Shown: positions 7,732 through 17,393, numbered from the stretch's first letter. The stretch: DNA of 64,000 bases from Nostoc sp. ATCC 43529 (GCA_003326205.1 LWTK01000050.1:36602-100601), one strand, 5' to 3'. Made by a program: numbers and translations. Notes: generated by a model from the sequence alone, not told the origin.

Positions 7732-9957
7732 TCAACCGAACTTACCAGCGGTAGAAGCAATCAAGAATGCAGCGTAAGTTACAACGTAACCGACTGCAAA
7801 GTGAGCTAGACCAACTACGCGAGCTTGAACGATGGATAGAGCCACGGGCTTGTCTTTCCAGCGAACTAAGTTAGCTAGAGGAGTACGTTCGTGTGCCCAA
7901 ACAAGGGTTTCGATCAACTCTTGCCAGTAACCTCTCCAAGAGATCAAGAACATGAAGCCGGTAGCCCAAACTAGGTGTCCAAATAGGAACATCCAAGCCC
8001 AGACAGACAGGTTATTCACGCCGTAGGGGTTGTAGCCGTTAATCAACTGAGCGGAGTTTGCCCACAGGTAATCGCGGAACCAGCCCATGAGGTATGTAGA
8101 GTTCTCATTGAACTGAGCAACGTTACCTTGCCAAATACCGAGATGTTTCCAGTGCCAGTAGAAGGTTAACCAACCAATGGTGTTGAGCATCCAGAACGCA
8201 GCTAGGTAGAAGGAATCCCAAGCAGAGATGTCGCAAGTACCGCCACGACCGGGGCCGTCGCAAGGGAAGGCATAGCCGAAGTCCTTTTTATCGGGCATCA
8301 GCTTAGAACCACGGGCATCCAAAGCACCTTTGACCAAAATCAAGGTGGTGGTGTGCAGACCTAAGGCGATCGCATGGTGTACCAAGAAGTCGCCAGGGCC
8401 GATTGTTAAGAACAGGGAGTTTGTACCAGCGTTGATGGCATCTAGCCAGCCTGGTAACCAGACGTTAGCGTAGTTAGGCCATGCTGTGTAAGCAATACTA
8501 TCAGGGTTAGATAATAAAGTATCTAAACCATACAGTACCTTACCGTTAGCAGCTTGGACGAACTGAGCAAACACTGGCTCGATGAGGATTTGCTTTTCAG
8601 GAGTACCAAAAGCAACTACTACATCGTTGTGTACGTACAAGCCCAGGGTGTGGAAGCCTAAGAAAAGGGATACCCAGCTGAGGTGGGAGATAATCGCTTC
8701 TTTATGCTTCAACACGCGGTCAAGAACGTTACCTTTGTTTTGTTCTGGATCGTAATCACGTACCCAGAAGATTGCTCCGTGAGCAAAAGCACCAAGCATC
8801 AGGAAGCCAGCAATATACTGGTGATGCGTGTACAACGCTGCCTGAGTTGTGTAATCCTTAGCTATAAATGCGTAGGAAGGCATGGAGTACATGTGCTGTG
8901 CTACCAACGAGGTCACAACACCTAAAGCTGCTAGGTGCCAACCTAATTGGAAGTGCAGGGAGTTGTTGTAGGTATCGTAAATACCTTGGTGAGGTAGGTT
9001 GAAGGGACCTTCAACAGGAATACCAAAGAAGTTCTTGGCATTTAAGGCTTCTTTGAGACTGTGACCAATCCCAAAGTTTGTCCGGTACATGTGACCGGCA
9101 ACGATGAATAATACAGCGATCGCCAAGTGGTGATGAGCGATGTCAGTCAGCCACAAAGCTTCTGTCTGGGGATGGAAACCACCCAAGAAAGTTAAAATCG
9201 CGGTTCCTGCACCTTGGGATGTGCCAAACACATGTCCAGGTGTGTCAGGGTTTTGAGCGTAAACAGCCCAGTTACCTGTAAAGAAGGGTGTTAAACCTGC
9301 TGGGTGGGGTGGTGTATTGAGGAAGTTATCCCAACCTACGTGCTGTCCGCGAGCTTCGGGGATAGCAACGTGAATTAGGTGACCAGCCCAAGCCAAAGAA
9401 CTAACACCAAACAGACCTGCTAGGTGGTGGTTTAGGCGATGTTCGGCGCTCTTAAACCATGCCAAGCTAGGACGGAACTTGGGTTGCAAGTGCAGCCAAC
9501 CAGCGAACAACAATACAGCTGCGAATATCAGCAGGAATACAGAACCGTTATACAGTTCAGTATTTGTCCGCATACCGATTGTGTACCACCAGTGGTACAA
9601 ACCAGAGTAGGTAATGTTTACTGGATTGCTAGCACCAGCTTGGGTGAAAGCTTCGACCGCTGGTTTGCCGAAGTGGGGGTCCCAAATCGCATGGGCGATG
9701 GGACGGATGTGAAGGGGATCTTTAATCCACTGTTCAAAGTTACCTTGCCAGGCTACATGGAACAGGAGGCTGGATGCCCACAAGAAGATGATTGCCAAGT
9801 GGCCGAAGTGAGTAGCGAAAATCTTTTGGTAAAGATTTTCCTCTGTCATGCCATCGTGGGTTTCAAAATCGTTGCCTGTGGCGATCGCATACCATATCCG
9901 ACGAGTAGTCGGGTCCTGTGCGAGATCCTGGCTAAATTTTGGAAATTTTGTTGCCAT
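7732..9957 (-). CDS. psaB: Photosystem I core protein PsaB (P700 apoprotein A2)
   Basis: 741 residues, the standard PsaB length. It pairs with PsaA to form the photosystem I heterodimer in the thylakoid membrane, binding P700, antenna chlorophylls, phylloquinone and half of the shared FX [4Fe-4S] cluster. The FX loop FPCDGPGRGGTCDISAWD is intact with both Cys. Eleven hydrophobic helices rich in His pairs (HHLA, HHLAIAV, THHQYIAGF) are visible. The start MATKFPKFSQDLAQDPTTRRIWYAIATGNDFE is the conserved PsaB N-terminus. It lies downstream of psaA on the same strand, 215 bp away, and ends at a clear terminator. Confidence 0.99.
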   Translation of the reverse strand: MATKFPKFSQDLAQDPTTRRIWYAIATGNDFETHDGMTEENLYQKIFATHFGHLAIIFLWASSLLFHVAWQGNFEQWIKDPLHIRPIAHAIWDPHFGKPAVEAFTQAGASNPVNITYSGLYHWWYTIGMRTNTELYNGSVFLLIFAAVLLFAGWLHLQPKFRPSLAWFKSAEHRLNHHLAGLFGVSSLAWAGHLIHVAIPEARGQHVGWDNFLNTPPHPAGLTPFFTGNWAVYAQNPDTPGHVFGTSQGAGTAILTFLGGFHPQTEALWLTDIAHHHLAIAVLFIVAGHMYRTNFGIGHSLKEALNAKNFFGIPVEGPFNLPHQGIYDTYNNSLHFQLGWHLAALGVVTSLVAQHMYSMPSYAFIAKDYTTQAALYTHHQYIAGFLMLGAFAHGAIFWVRDYDPEQNKGNVLDRVLKHKEAIISHLSWVSLFLGFHTLGLYVHNDVVVAFGTPEKQILIEPVFAQFVQAANGKVLYGLDTLLSNPDSIAYTAWPNYANVWLPGWLDAINAGTNSLFLTIGPGDFLVHHAIALGLHTTTLILVKGALDARGSKLMPDKKDFGYAFPCDGPGRGGTCDISAWDSFYLAAFWMLNTIGWLTFYWHWKHLGIWQGNVAQFNENSTYLMGWFRDYLWANSAQLINGYNPYGVNNLSVWAWMFLFGHLVWATGFMFLISWRGYWQELIETLVWAHERTPLANLVRWKDKPVALSIVQARVVGLAHFAVGYVVTYAAFLIASTAGKFG

Positions 9958-10172
9958 AGGTTTAATAATTCCTCTGACCTTTAGCCATCAAGTATCAGCT
10001 TTGGCAGTTATGAGTTGAGAGTTATGAGTTATGAGTTGATAGTTGTGAGTTATAAGTTGACAGTTCTGAGCTTTAAATATTTATTCCTAAACTCCTAACT
10101 TTTAACTCCTAACTCCTAACTTCTAACTTTTAACTCCATAACTCCTAACTCCTAACTCAATTCTGCTGATTG
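9958..10172. repeat. psaA-psaB intercistronic repeat region
   Basis: The plus strand shows degenerate GAGTTATGAGTT-type units (about 10008-10065), then an AT-rich centre, then ACTCCTAACTCCTAACTT-type units (about 10088-10160). The two blocks are roughly inverted copies, so the transcript between psaA and psaB could fold into a long imperfect hairpin. The psaB ribosome-binding region lies at its 3' end. Confidence 0.6.
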
Positions 10173-12431
10173 CTACCCTACTGAAAGGATGTGTGCGTGG
10201 AAGAATGCCCAAGTAGTAGCAATTCCACCTAATAGGTAGTGAGCTACCCCTACAGCACGTCCCTGAATAATGCTCAGAGCGCGAGGCTGAATTGATGGTG
10301 CTACTCTCAATTTATTATGCGCCCAAACGATGGACTCAATTAATTCTTGCCAGTAGCCACGACCACTGAACAGGAACATCAAGCTGAATGCCCAAACAAA
10401 GTGAGCGCCTAAGAACATGAGTCCATAAGCAGATAGCGCACTGCCGTAGGAGTTGATGACTTGTGTCGCTTGTGCCCACAAGAAATCACGCAACCAACCA
10501 TTGATCGTGATGGCGCTTTGAGCAAAGTTGCCACCAGTGATGTGAGTCACAGTACCATCTGGATCTACCGTTCCCCAGACATCTGATTGCATCTTCCAGC
10601 TGAAGTGGAAAATTACAATCGACAGGGAGTTATACATCCAGAACAGTCCCAGGAATACGTGATCCCAACCGGACACTTGACAGGTACCGCCACGACCAGG
10701 ACCGTCGCAGGGGAAGCGGAAGCCCAGATTTGCTTTGTCTGGAATAAGACGAGAGCTACGGGCAAACAGCACACCTTTGAGCAGAATTAGTACGGTAACG
10801 TGAATGGTGAAGGCGTGAATGTGGTGAATTAGGAAGTCTGCTGTACCCAAAGCGATGGGCGCAGCTGCCACCTTGCCGCCAACAGCCAAAATACCGCCGC
10901 CAAAGACATAGCTAACTGGTTCAAGGGCGTTGGGTGCAGTTGTTCCAGGAGCCAAGGCGTGGATATTTTGTACCCACTGGGCAAATACTGGCTGCAATTG
11001 AATTGCCGTATCAGAGAACATGTCTTGGGGACGACCCAATGCACGCATTGTGTCGTTGTGGATGTACAGTCCAAAGCTGTGGAAGCCGAGGAAAATACAT
11101 ACCCAGTTCAGGTGAGAAATAATCGCATCTCTGTGACGAATCACCCGATCCAGTAAGTTGTTTTGGTTCACAACTGGATCGTAATCGCGCACCATGAAGA
11201 TGGCAGCGTGAGCTGCTCCACCAACGATTAAGAAGCCACCGATCCAAATATGGTGAGTGAATATGCACAACTGTGTAGCGTAATCAGTTGCCAAATATGG
11301 ATAGGGGGGCATCGCGTACATGTGATGGGCGATGATGATGGTCAACGAACCCAGGAAGGCTAGGTTAGTTGCCAGCTGAGCGTGCCAAGATGTGGTCAGG
11401 TTTTCGTAGAGACCTTTGTGACCTTCACCAGTGAAAGGACCTTTATGGTTTTCCAGGATCTCTTTAATGCTGTGACCAATACCCCAGTTGGTACGGTACT
11501 GGTGACCAGCAATGATGAACAGGACTGCGATCGCTAAGTGGTGATGGGAAATATCTGTCAGCCACAAGCCGCCTGTTACTGGGTTTAGACCGCCCTTGAA
11601 GGTGAGGAAGTCAGCATACTGACCCCAGTTCAAGGTGAAGAAAGGTGCTAGACCAGCAGCAAAGCCTGGGTACAGTTCCGTCAACAAGTCTTTGTTCAAG
11701 ATGAACTCATGGGGCAAGGGTATATCTTTGAGGGCAACCCCAGCATCCAAAAGCTTGTTAGTCGGTGCAGACACGTGAATCAAGTGACCTGCCCATCCCA
11801 AGGAACCACAACCCAACAGTACTTGTAGGTGGTGATTCAACATCGACTCCACATTCTGGAACCATTCCAGTTTGGGAGCGCGTTTGTGGTAGTGGAACCA
11901 GCCGGCAAATAAGAATAAGCCTGCTAATACCAAGCCACCGATCGCAGTGCAGTAAAGCTGGAAGGAGTTTGTGATACCCCAGCCACGCCATACTTGGAAT
12001 AAACCAGAGGTGATTTGAATGCCGTGGAAACCACCGCCTACATCACCGTTTAAAATGTCTTGTCCCACAATGGGCCAAACGACTTGGGCACTTGGCTTAA
12101 CGTTTAACGGGTCGCTCAGCCAAGCTTCGTAGTTCGAGAACTTCGCGCCGTGGAAAATCATCCCGCTCAGCCAGATTGTCACTACGGCTAAGTGGCCGAA
12201 GTGTGCTGAGAATATCTTGCGGGAGATGTCTTCTAAATCGCTTGTATGTGTATCAAAATCGTGGGCGAGTGCGTGAAGGTTCCAAATCCATGTAGTGGTT
12301 TTTGGACCTCTGGCTAAAGATCTGTCAAAGTGTCCAGGCTTTGCCCATCTCTCAAACGAGGTAGGTACCGGGTCATTATCGACGATTACTCTTGCCTTTT
12401 TTTCCTCTCGCTCCGGAGGACTTATTGCCAT
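10173..12431 (-). CDS. psaA: Photosystem I core protein PsaA (P700 apoprotein A1)
   Basis: 752 residues, normal PsaA length. It is the partner of PsaB in the P700 core. The FX-binding loop FPCDGPGRGGTCQVSGWD is intact, with the helix VFLGLFWMYNSLS after it. Membrane helices carry chlorophyll-ligand His residues (LNHHLQVLLG, ISHHHLAIAVLF). The N-terminus MAISPPEREEKKARVIVDNDPVPTSFERW is the usual cyanobacterial extension. A strong Shine-Dalgarno sequence (GAGGAGG) sits just upstream of the ATG. First gene of the psaAB operon. Confidence 0.99.
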   Translation of the reverse strand: MAISPPEREEKKARVIVDNDPVPTSFERWAKPGHFDRSLARGPKTTTWIWNLHALAHDFDTHTSDLEDISRKIFSAHFGHLAVVTIWLSGMIFHGAKFSNYEAWLSDPLNVKPSAQVVWPIVGQDILNGDVGGGFHGIQITSGLFQVWRGWGITNSFQLYCTAIGGLVLAGLFLFAGWFHYHKRAPKLEWFQNVESMLNHHLQVLLGCGSLGWAGHLIHVSAPTNKLLDAGVALKDIPLPHEFILNKDLLTELYPGFAAGLAPFFTLNWGQYADFLTFKGGLNPVTGGLWLTDISHHHLAIAVLFIIAGHQYRTNWGIGHSIKEILENHKGPFTGEGHKGLYENLTTSWHAQLATNLAFLGSLTIIIAHHMYAMPPYPYLATDYATQLCIFTHHIWIGGFLIVGGAAHAAIFMVRDYDPVVNQNNLLDRVIRHRDAIISHLNWVCIFLGFHSFGLYIHNDTMRALGRPQDMFSDTAIQLQPVFAQWVQNIHALAPGTTAPNALEPVSYVFGGGILAVGGKVAAAPIALGTADFLIHHIHAFTIHVTVLILLKGVLFARSSRLIPDKANLGFRFPCDGPGRGGTCQVSGWDHVFLGLFWMYNSLSIVIFHFSWKMQSDVWGTVDPDGTVTHITGGNFAQSAITINGWLRDFLWAQATQVINSYGSALSAYGLMFLGAHFVWAFSLMFLFSGRGYWQELIESIVWAHNKLRVAPSIQPRALSIIQGRAVGVAHYLLGGIATTWAFFHAHILSVG

Positions 12432-12719
12432 TCGACCTCCTCTCTGATAAGGAATGAGGAATCATGATTACCACATAGTAATGTTTTACCGCACACTCCA
12501 GTGATTTGCTGAAGCCACAGTGAAGACCCATGTGGAGAGTTGTTTCTCGTTGAATTATAAAGTCTTCACTTGTACATTGATGGAGATATTTTAACAATAA
12601 TTCAAAATCCCCGAAATAACTGCGTTTTATGCCTTTTAAGTTCAAACTAATTGTCCAAAAGTCAATAGATTATTCATTTAATTTACAAAGGATAACAATT
12701 CGTAAAAAACTATAGTTTG
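12432..12719 (-). promoter_or_regulatory. psaA 5' region and ribosome-binding site
   Basis: Minus-strand leader of psaA. A GAGGAGG Shine-Dalgarno sequence lies 5 bases before the start codon. The remaining ~280 bp up to the STRR tract is AT-rich and must contain the light-regulated psaA promoter(s). No exact -10/-35 can be assigned confidently. Confidence 0.5.
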
Positions 12720-12806
12720 GGGCATTGGGCATTGGGCATTGGGCATGGGACATGGGGCATGGGACATGGGGCATGGGGCAAAGGGCAAGAGGCAAGGGGC
12801 AAGGGG
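12719..12806. repeat. STRR heptanucleotide tract (GGGCATT / GGGCATG)
   Basis: Tandem 7-bp units GGGCATT, GGGCATG, GGACATG grading into GGGCAAG. It is the reverse-complement family of the tract at 1357-1437. A short copy in the other orientation follows at about 12854-12877. An open frame runs through it into the lipoprotein gene, but that extension is repeat-encoded. Confidence 0.85.
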
Positions 12807-12931
12807 TAAACGAAAGATCCCTCCTTTTCCCTTTTTCCTACCCGAAGGGTTTTCCCCAATGCCCCATGCCCTATGCCCGCTCACACTTTTGGGCTATAGT
12901 TCCCTATGGACATGTCGAAAAGGTGCAAGGC

Positions 12932-14725
12932 ATGAAATTCTGGCAGAAAATAGCGTTACAGAAGCTCCTACCTTGGAGTTTTCCGATTTTCAGATGGGTA
13001 ATGGTATTGGTATTGGTATGTGGCTTAAGCAGTTGTGGTGATAAAGCTGGCAGCCAGGAGATATCTATTGTTAATCAACAAAAGGCTGGGGGAATTTCTC
13101 AAGTTTCTAAGGAATTTTCAGAAGTTGCCCCTCCTACAGTTATCCAAGAATTGCGTCCAATTTTGGAAGTTTATCAGCCACAAGTGACAATTGTTACTCC
13201 AAAATCTGATGAAGTTTTCTCAGATAACAAAGTCACAGCCCGCTTTCAGGTGAAGGATTTACCAATATTTAAAGACCCACAATTACAACTAGGGCCACAT
13301 CTACACGTATTTGTTGATAATCAACCTTATATACCTGTTTACGAGCTAAATCAGCCGTTGGTTTTGCCAGACTTGTCCCCTGGTACTCATACCTTGCGCG
13401 TCTTTGCTTCACGTCCTTGGCATGAAAGTTTTAAAAATGAAGGCGCTTATGCCCAGACAACATTTCACGTCTTCACTAAAACTGATGACAACAACCCAGC
13501 CCCTAATCTGCCGTTGCTGACATATAGTCGCCCTCAAAGTAGTTACGGGGCAGAGCCAATCTTACTTGACTTTTACCTAACTAATGCTCCTTTGCATCTG
13601 GCTGCGTCAGAAAATGCTAAGGACGAATTTAGCGATTGGCGTATCCGTTGCACAATCAATGGTGAAAGCTTTATTTTCGATCGCTGGCAGTCAATTTACC
13701 TCAAAGGTTGGAAACCTGGTAAAAACTGGGTAAAACTCGAATTTCTCGATAATCAGGGAAATCCTCTGAAAAATGCTTTTAATACGACAGTTAGGCTGAT
13801 TGACTACCAACCAAAAGGTAAGGACACTCTGTCAAGAATTACCAGAGGAGAACTCACAGCACATGAGGTGCGCGGCATTGTAGACCCAAATTATAAATTA
13901 GTACCTACCCCTGCTGTTGAAAAAACCCCTGAAATACAGCCAATTCCTAAAATTGAAGTTCCAGAAGAATCGAAAACACAGCCAACAAAGCCAGAACAAC
14001 CAAAATTACAACCTCCAACTGCTGTACCATCTCCTAGCTTTTCACCAGCACCAAATATTATTGAGTCTCCAGCACCAGAACCACAGCCAACTGTAACGCC
14101 AACTCCACAAATCACACCTTTACCAGAAAAAGTTGTACCTGAACCAGTAAAACCAAGATTTGGCGGATTTTTCAACCGTCGGGCATCTAAGGCACCCACC
14201 CCACAAACAACAGTTACACCATCTCCAAGTTCACCACCCACGCTACCAGAAATTATTGAGTCTCCAACGCCAGAAACCCAACCAGAACCACAGCCAACAG
14301 TAATTCCAACCCCACAAATAACCCAGCCAGAACCACAGCCAACGGTAACCCCAAACCCACAAGTAACCCGCCCAGAACCACAGCCAACTCTAACGCCAAC
14401 TCCACAAGCAACTCCAGCTACCCCACCAGCGGCAACTCAACCAGAACCACTGCCAACAGTAACTCCGACTCCAGAATCAACGCCTTTACCTGAAAAAGTT
14501 GCGCCTGAACCAGCAAAACCCAGATTTGGCGGATTTGGGGGATTTTTCAAGCGCCGAACTCCGGATACGCCCACCCCAAAAGTAATAGTTGCCCCATCTC
14601 CGAGTTCGCCACCGACGCTACCAGAAATCATTGCGCCTCCAGCACCAGAAACAGTTACACCGTCGCCAGAACCACAGCCACAGGTAACACCAACACCTGA
14701 ATCAACGTCGGGTGTTGTTGAATAG
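12932..14725 (+). CDS. Proline-rich lipoprotein of unknown function
   Basis: 597 residues from the ATG at 12932. An upstream in-frame ATG at 12725 would add 69 residues translated from STRR repeats, so it is rejected. The N-terminus (LPWSFPIFRWVMVLVLVCGLSSC) is a lipoprotein signal with lipobox LSSC and lipidated Cys35. Residues ~100-350 form a globular region of beta-rich, Ig/CBM-like character (LHVFVDNQPYIPVYELNQPLVLPDLSPGTHTLRVF). The rest is a Pro/Thr/Gln/Glu-rich tail with repeats of PEPQPTVTPTPQ and two copies of a KPRFGGF-FxRR block. Probably a membrane-anchored envelope protein; function unknown. A hairpin terminator follows. Confidence 0.82.
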   Translation: MKFWQKIALQKLLPWSFPIFRWVMVLVLVCGLSSCGDKAGSQEISIVNQQKAGGISQVSKEFSEVAPPTVIQELRPILEVYQPQVTIVTPKSDEVFSDNKVTARFQVKDLPIFKDPQLQLGPHLHVFVDNQPYIPVYELNQPLVLPDLSPGTHTLRVFASRPWHESFKNEGAYAQTTFHVFTKTDDNNPAPNLPLLTYSRPQSSYGAEPILLDFYLTNAPLHLAASENAKDEFSDWRIRCTINGESFIFDRWQSIYLKGWKPGKNWVKLEFLDNQGNPLKNAFNTTVRLIDYQPKGKDTLSRITRGELTAHEVRGIVDPNYKLVPTPAVEKTPEIQPIPKIEVPEESKTQPTKPEQPKLQPPTAVPSPSFSPAPNIIESPAPEPQPTVTPTPQITPLPEKVVPEPVKPRFGGFFNRRASKAPTPQTTVTPSPSSPPTLPEIIESPTPETQPEPQPTVIPTPQITQPEPQPTVTPNPQVTRPEPQPTLTPTPQATPATPPAATQPEPLPTVTPTPESTPLPEKVAPEPAKPRFGGFGGFFKRRTPDTPTPKVIVAPSPSSPPTLPEIIAPPAPETVTPSPEPQPQVTPTPESTSGVVE

Positions 14726-14762
14726 GGCAATGAAGATGAGACGCGATGAATGGCAATGAAGT

Positions 14763-14790
14763 AGAGACGCGATGAATCGCGTCTCTACAA
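14763..14790 (+). terminator. Perfect palindrome, likely terminator of lipoprotein gene
   Basis: GTAGAGACGCGAT / ATCGCGTCTCTAC, 13-bp arms with a 2-base loop, 37 bp after the stop codon. It is also a dispersed cyanobacterial repeat type (compare 46376-46400). Confidence 0.6.
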
Positions 14791-14855
14791 ATGGTGTATC
14801 GTGCCTATATTTTTAGGGGCATTGAAAAATCTTGCCAAAATCTCAAATTCTTCAT

Positions 14856-15770
14856 TCACCCAAAGATACTCAACTCTAAGTTTTGCGATAAAGCTTCGAG
14901 AAAAACTAGCCCTGCTATAGGATTTCCCACTTTATCTAAGGTGGGGCTATAACAAGCGATCGCCCCTTTACCTGGTATTATTGCTACAAGTCCACCACCA
15001 ATACCTGATTTCATTGGCAGACCAATCTTAACTGCAAACTCGGCTGAAGCTTGATAAAGTCCACAAGTTGACATTACTGCATTGACAATTCGGCGGTTTT
15101 GTGCATATATACAGCTATTTTCCACAGCTAGGAGTTTTCCTAACAAAGCTAAATCTTCAACTCTTCCCGAAAGACAGCATATTTGCTCGTAGGTGTCAAG
15201 CGCTATTTCCAAATTTTCGAGATGTCCGATTTCGGCAAGATAATTAGCGATCGCTTCATTGGCTTTTGAGCGTGTCAATCGCACTGAAGTCAACATGGCT
15301 TCGTCTAAGTATAGTTGACAACCTGCTAATTGATTGAGCCATTGACAAAATAAAAGAGTGCGTTCGCTAGCGTCTTTTCCTGGTAATTTATCAGCGAGGG
15401 TAATTGCCCCGCTATTAATCATAGGGTTGCGGGGGCGACCGCGATCGCTAACTAATTGTTCTAAAGAATTGAAGGGTGCATCTGATGGTTCCACACCGAC
15501 CCAGCCAAAAACTGTTTCTGCTCCTAGATGTTCTAAAAGATAAAGTAGGGAAAATGTTTTAATAACACTCATCAGCGGAAACACACAACCCGTATCTCCG
15601 AAGTTGATGGTTTTTCCTGATTTGCAGCAGATGTGAACTGCAAACCAGTTGGGATTAGCCAAAGCTAATTGGGGAATGCGATCGGCAAGCCGTCCGCGTT
15701 CAGCTTGGGTTTTAGCTGGTTGTACCCAAGTTGATAATTCTGTAGTAGTTAGTCGATCGAGTTCTTTCAA
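14856..15770 (-). CDS. glsA: Glutaminase (serine-dependent, GlsA/YbaS family)
   Basis: 304 residues, typical length. It hydrolyses glutamine to glutamate and ammonia. The fold is related to beta-lactamases. The SxxK motif is SVIKTFS, and a conserved NPMINSGAI block and GRVEDLALLGKLLA are visible. The C-terminal GLPMKSGIGGGLVAIIPGKGAIACYSPTLD is diagnostic for the family. The start MKELDRLTTTELSTWVQPAK matches the family N-terminus. It is convergent with the lipoprotein gene and appears monocistronic. Confidence 0.95.
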   Translation of the reverse strand: MKELDRLTTTELSTWVQPAKTQAERGRLADRIPQLALANPNWFAVHICCKSGKTINFGDTGCVFPLMSVIKTFSLLYLLEHLGAETVFGWVGVEPSDAPFNSLEQLVSDRGRPRNPMINSGAITLADKLPGKDASERTLLFCQWLNQLAGCQLYLDEAMLTSVRLTRSKANEAIANYLAEIGHLENLEIALDTYEQICCLSGRVEDLALLGKLLAVENSCIYAQNRRIVNAVMSTCGLYQASAEFAVKIGLPMKSGIGGGLVAIIPGKGAIACYSPTLDKVGNPIAGLVFLEALSQNLELSIFG

Positions 15771-15851
15771 AAGTGATATCCACTAAAACCATTTCTAGTT
15801 TATGTGGTTACTGAAAATTAGGAACTGGCAGTTATCAAGACTAGTCAGTTT

Positions 15852-16046
15852 TTAGCTTGAAAATTGTTGGCGTTTTAACTCTTGTATCAATACTTGACAG
15901 CGCTTGATAGCTTCCCTGGCCTGTTGCCTGAACTGTTTAGCTTGTTCCTGGTTAGTTAAATACACTTTAGATGCTTGTTGCCTGAGTTCAACAGCTTGTT
16001 TACTGAGTTCCTGAATCCGAATCTTTAGTTCTTCTATTGTTTTCAT
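15852..16046 (-). CDS. Small coiled-coil hypothetical protein (64 aa)
   Basis: Not recognised. 64 residues, almost entirely helical and rich in Gln, Lys and Arg (IRIQELSKQAVELRQQASKVY, EQAKQFRQQAREAIKRCQVLIQELKRQ), with heptad-like spacing suggesting a coiled coil. Its ATG overlaps the last 4 bases of the preceding small gene, so the two are probably translationally coupled. Third gene of a minus-strand group after the HAD phosphatase. Confidence 0.6.
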   Translation of the reverse strand: MKTIEELKIRIQELSKQAVELRQQASKVYLTNQEQAKQFRQQAREAIKRCQVLIQELKRQQFSS

Positions 16047-16243
16047 ATCTCCTTCTGTTCTGAAATCACAATTTCCAAGTTTTCTGCTTCTTCATAAAGT
16101 CTATCTGCTCTACTAGCCAGTAAGCTAGCATCATCAAAATCATTATTTGCTATTGCCATATCATGAGCTTCATATAATTCATCGATGATGTCTTGTAGCT
16201 GTGTGTAAGATTTTAATAATATATTTCGAGTTGCTGGTTTCAT
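16043..16243 (-). CDS. Small acidic helical hypothetical protein (66 aa)
   Basis: Not recognised. 66 residues, helical and acidic (LQDIIDELYEAHDMAIANNDFDDASLLASRADRLYEEAENLEIVI). It starts 9 bp after the HAD gene's stop and overlaps the next small gene by 4 bp. The acidic/basic pairing of the two small proteins suggests they could bind each other; this is inference only. Confidence 0.6.
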   Translation of the reverse strand: MKPATRNILLKSYTQLQDIIDELYEAHDMAIANNDFDDASLLASRADRLYEEAENLEIVISEQKEI

Positions 16244-16252
16244 GTTTACAGA

Positions 16253-17104
16253 TTAAATTTCTATTTTTTTCGCAAAATCTTGACAAATGTATTTCACAAC
16301 GCTATCTTCTATATTTGACCCAGTTACTAATGTTGCGTAACGTTTGACTTCGGGGCCTGCGTTAGCAACTGCAATGGCGCGAGTTGCAATTTTAAACATT
16401 TTGATATCATTAATTTGATCGCCAAACACCACTATTTCGCTTTCTTTTAATCCATAATTTTCTACTAAAGTCTGAATAGCTTGGTCTTTGGTAGCTTTGT
16501 AGTCATGAATTGTTAACCAGTACCAACCTGGAGAATATTGATTTTCAATCAAGTGTGTCTCTACACTCGCTCCATGTATTTCAATAATTGCACTTTCAAG
16601 TTCTAGCAGTTGTTGTGCGTGACCAATCACAGTGAGACAAACAACGCGATCGCTAAAAGAATGCGTTAAATCTTCGATTGTTCGCCATCTGCGGTCTTTG
16701 TTTGTCAGGCGATCGTTAAGATACCAATGCATACCATCGTTGATTACATCCTTATAATAGACGCAATCTTCTGTACCATTGAAACTAGATACAAAAGGAA
16801 CACAGCGAAACTCTAAAATCAGTTTATAAATACTTTCAACTATATCAGGATTAATAAAATTAATAATTTCGTGCCTGCCAGAATCCAAATCAGAAATGAA
16901 AGCACCATTGAATTCGATCACTGGGAGACGAAGATTTAAACCCTTTAACATCGTTTGCATAGAAACAACACTACGCGCACTCGCTACTGTAAACTGTAGT
17001 CCTTGTTGTAAGAGTTCATTCAACACTTCCTTGCTAAAAGAAGAAAGTTTTGCATTATTTCCAAGCAACGTACCGTCTAAATCTGAAATATAGACAGTGT
17101 TCAT
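16253..17104 (-). CDS. HAD-superfamily Cof-type hydrolase (sugar-phosphatase-like)
   Basis: 283 residues. Motif I YISDLDGTLLGN holds the nucleophile and acid Asp residues; motif II Ser/Thr lies in VASAR; motif III Lys in DYKATKDQAI; motif IV is VVFGDQINDIKMF. The large cap between motifs II and III and the length place it in the Cof / IIB subfamily, usually phosphatases of sugar phosphates or flavin-pathway intermediates. Exact substrate unknown. It heads a three-gene minus-strand group with two small overlapping genes. Confidence 0.92.
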   Translation of the reverse strand: MNTVYISDLDGTLLGNNAKLSSFSKEVLNELLQQGLQFTVASARSVVSMQTMLKGLNLRLPVIEFNGAFISDLDSGRHEIINFINPDIVESIYKLILEFRCVPFVSSFNGTEDCVYYKDVINDGMHWYLNDRLTNKDRRWRTIEDLTHSFSDRVVCLTVIGHAQQLLELESAIIEIHGASVETHLIENQYSPGWYWLTIHDYKATKDQAIQTLVENYGLKESEIVVFGDQINDIKMFKIATRAIAVANAGPEVKRYATLVTGSNIEDSVVKYICQDFAKKIEI

Positions 17105-17244
17105 AAATTTTGGTCAGTACTAGTTTAAAAGAAGATTATACCTCAATTTATGCTAATTATGAGATTGAATGTAATCTACAAAAATCAAGTTTAAATGTTT
17201 GCAAATTTATATTTAGATAATCTTATAGCGGTTCCCAATCACAT

Positions 17245-17299
17245 GAGGTACATAAATTTGTAGGGACGCCAAGCTTAGCGTCCCTACCTTGTACCTCAC
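17245..17299. repeat. Inverted repeat in spacer
   Basis: TGAGGTAC ... GTAGGGACGC - CAAGCTTA - GCGTCCCTAC ... GTACCTCA. Nested arms form an imperfect hairpin in the 289-bp gap between the HAD gene and the thioredoxin-NHL gene. Likely a dispersed repeat. Confidence 0.65.
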
Positions 17300-17393
17300 T
17301 AGAACGAGAAATGTTATAAATGTCATTGCTGCAATGATGATAGATTTGAATTTAAACTTCAACGTATGAGTAAACTTTAGGAAATAACACTTT

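Noticed and set aside
12725..12931. 69-residue N-terminal extension of the lipoprotein gene
   Set aside because: It is translated STRR repeat and would bury the lipoprotein signal peptide; the ATG at 12932 gives a proper lipobox.
13891..14730. Minus-strand Gly/Val-rich frames opposite the lipoprotein tail
   Set aside because: They are the antisense of Pro/Thr-rich repeats and have no independent support.
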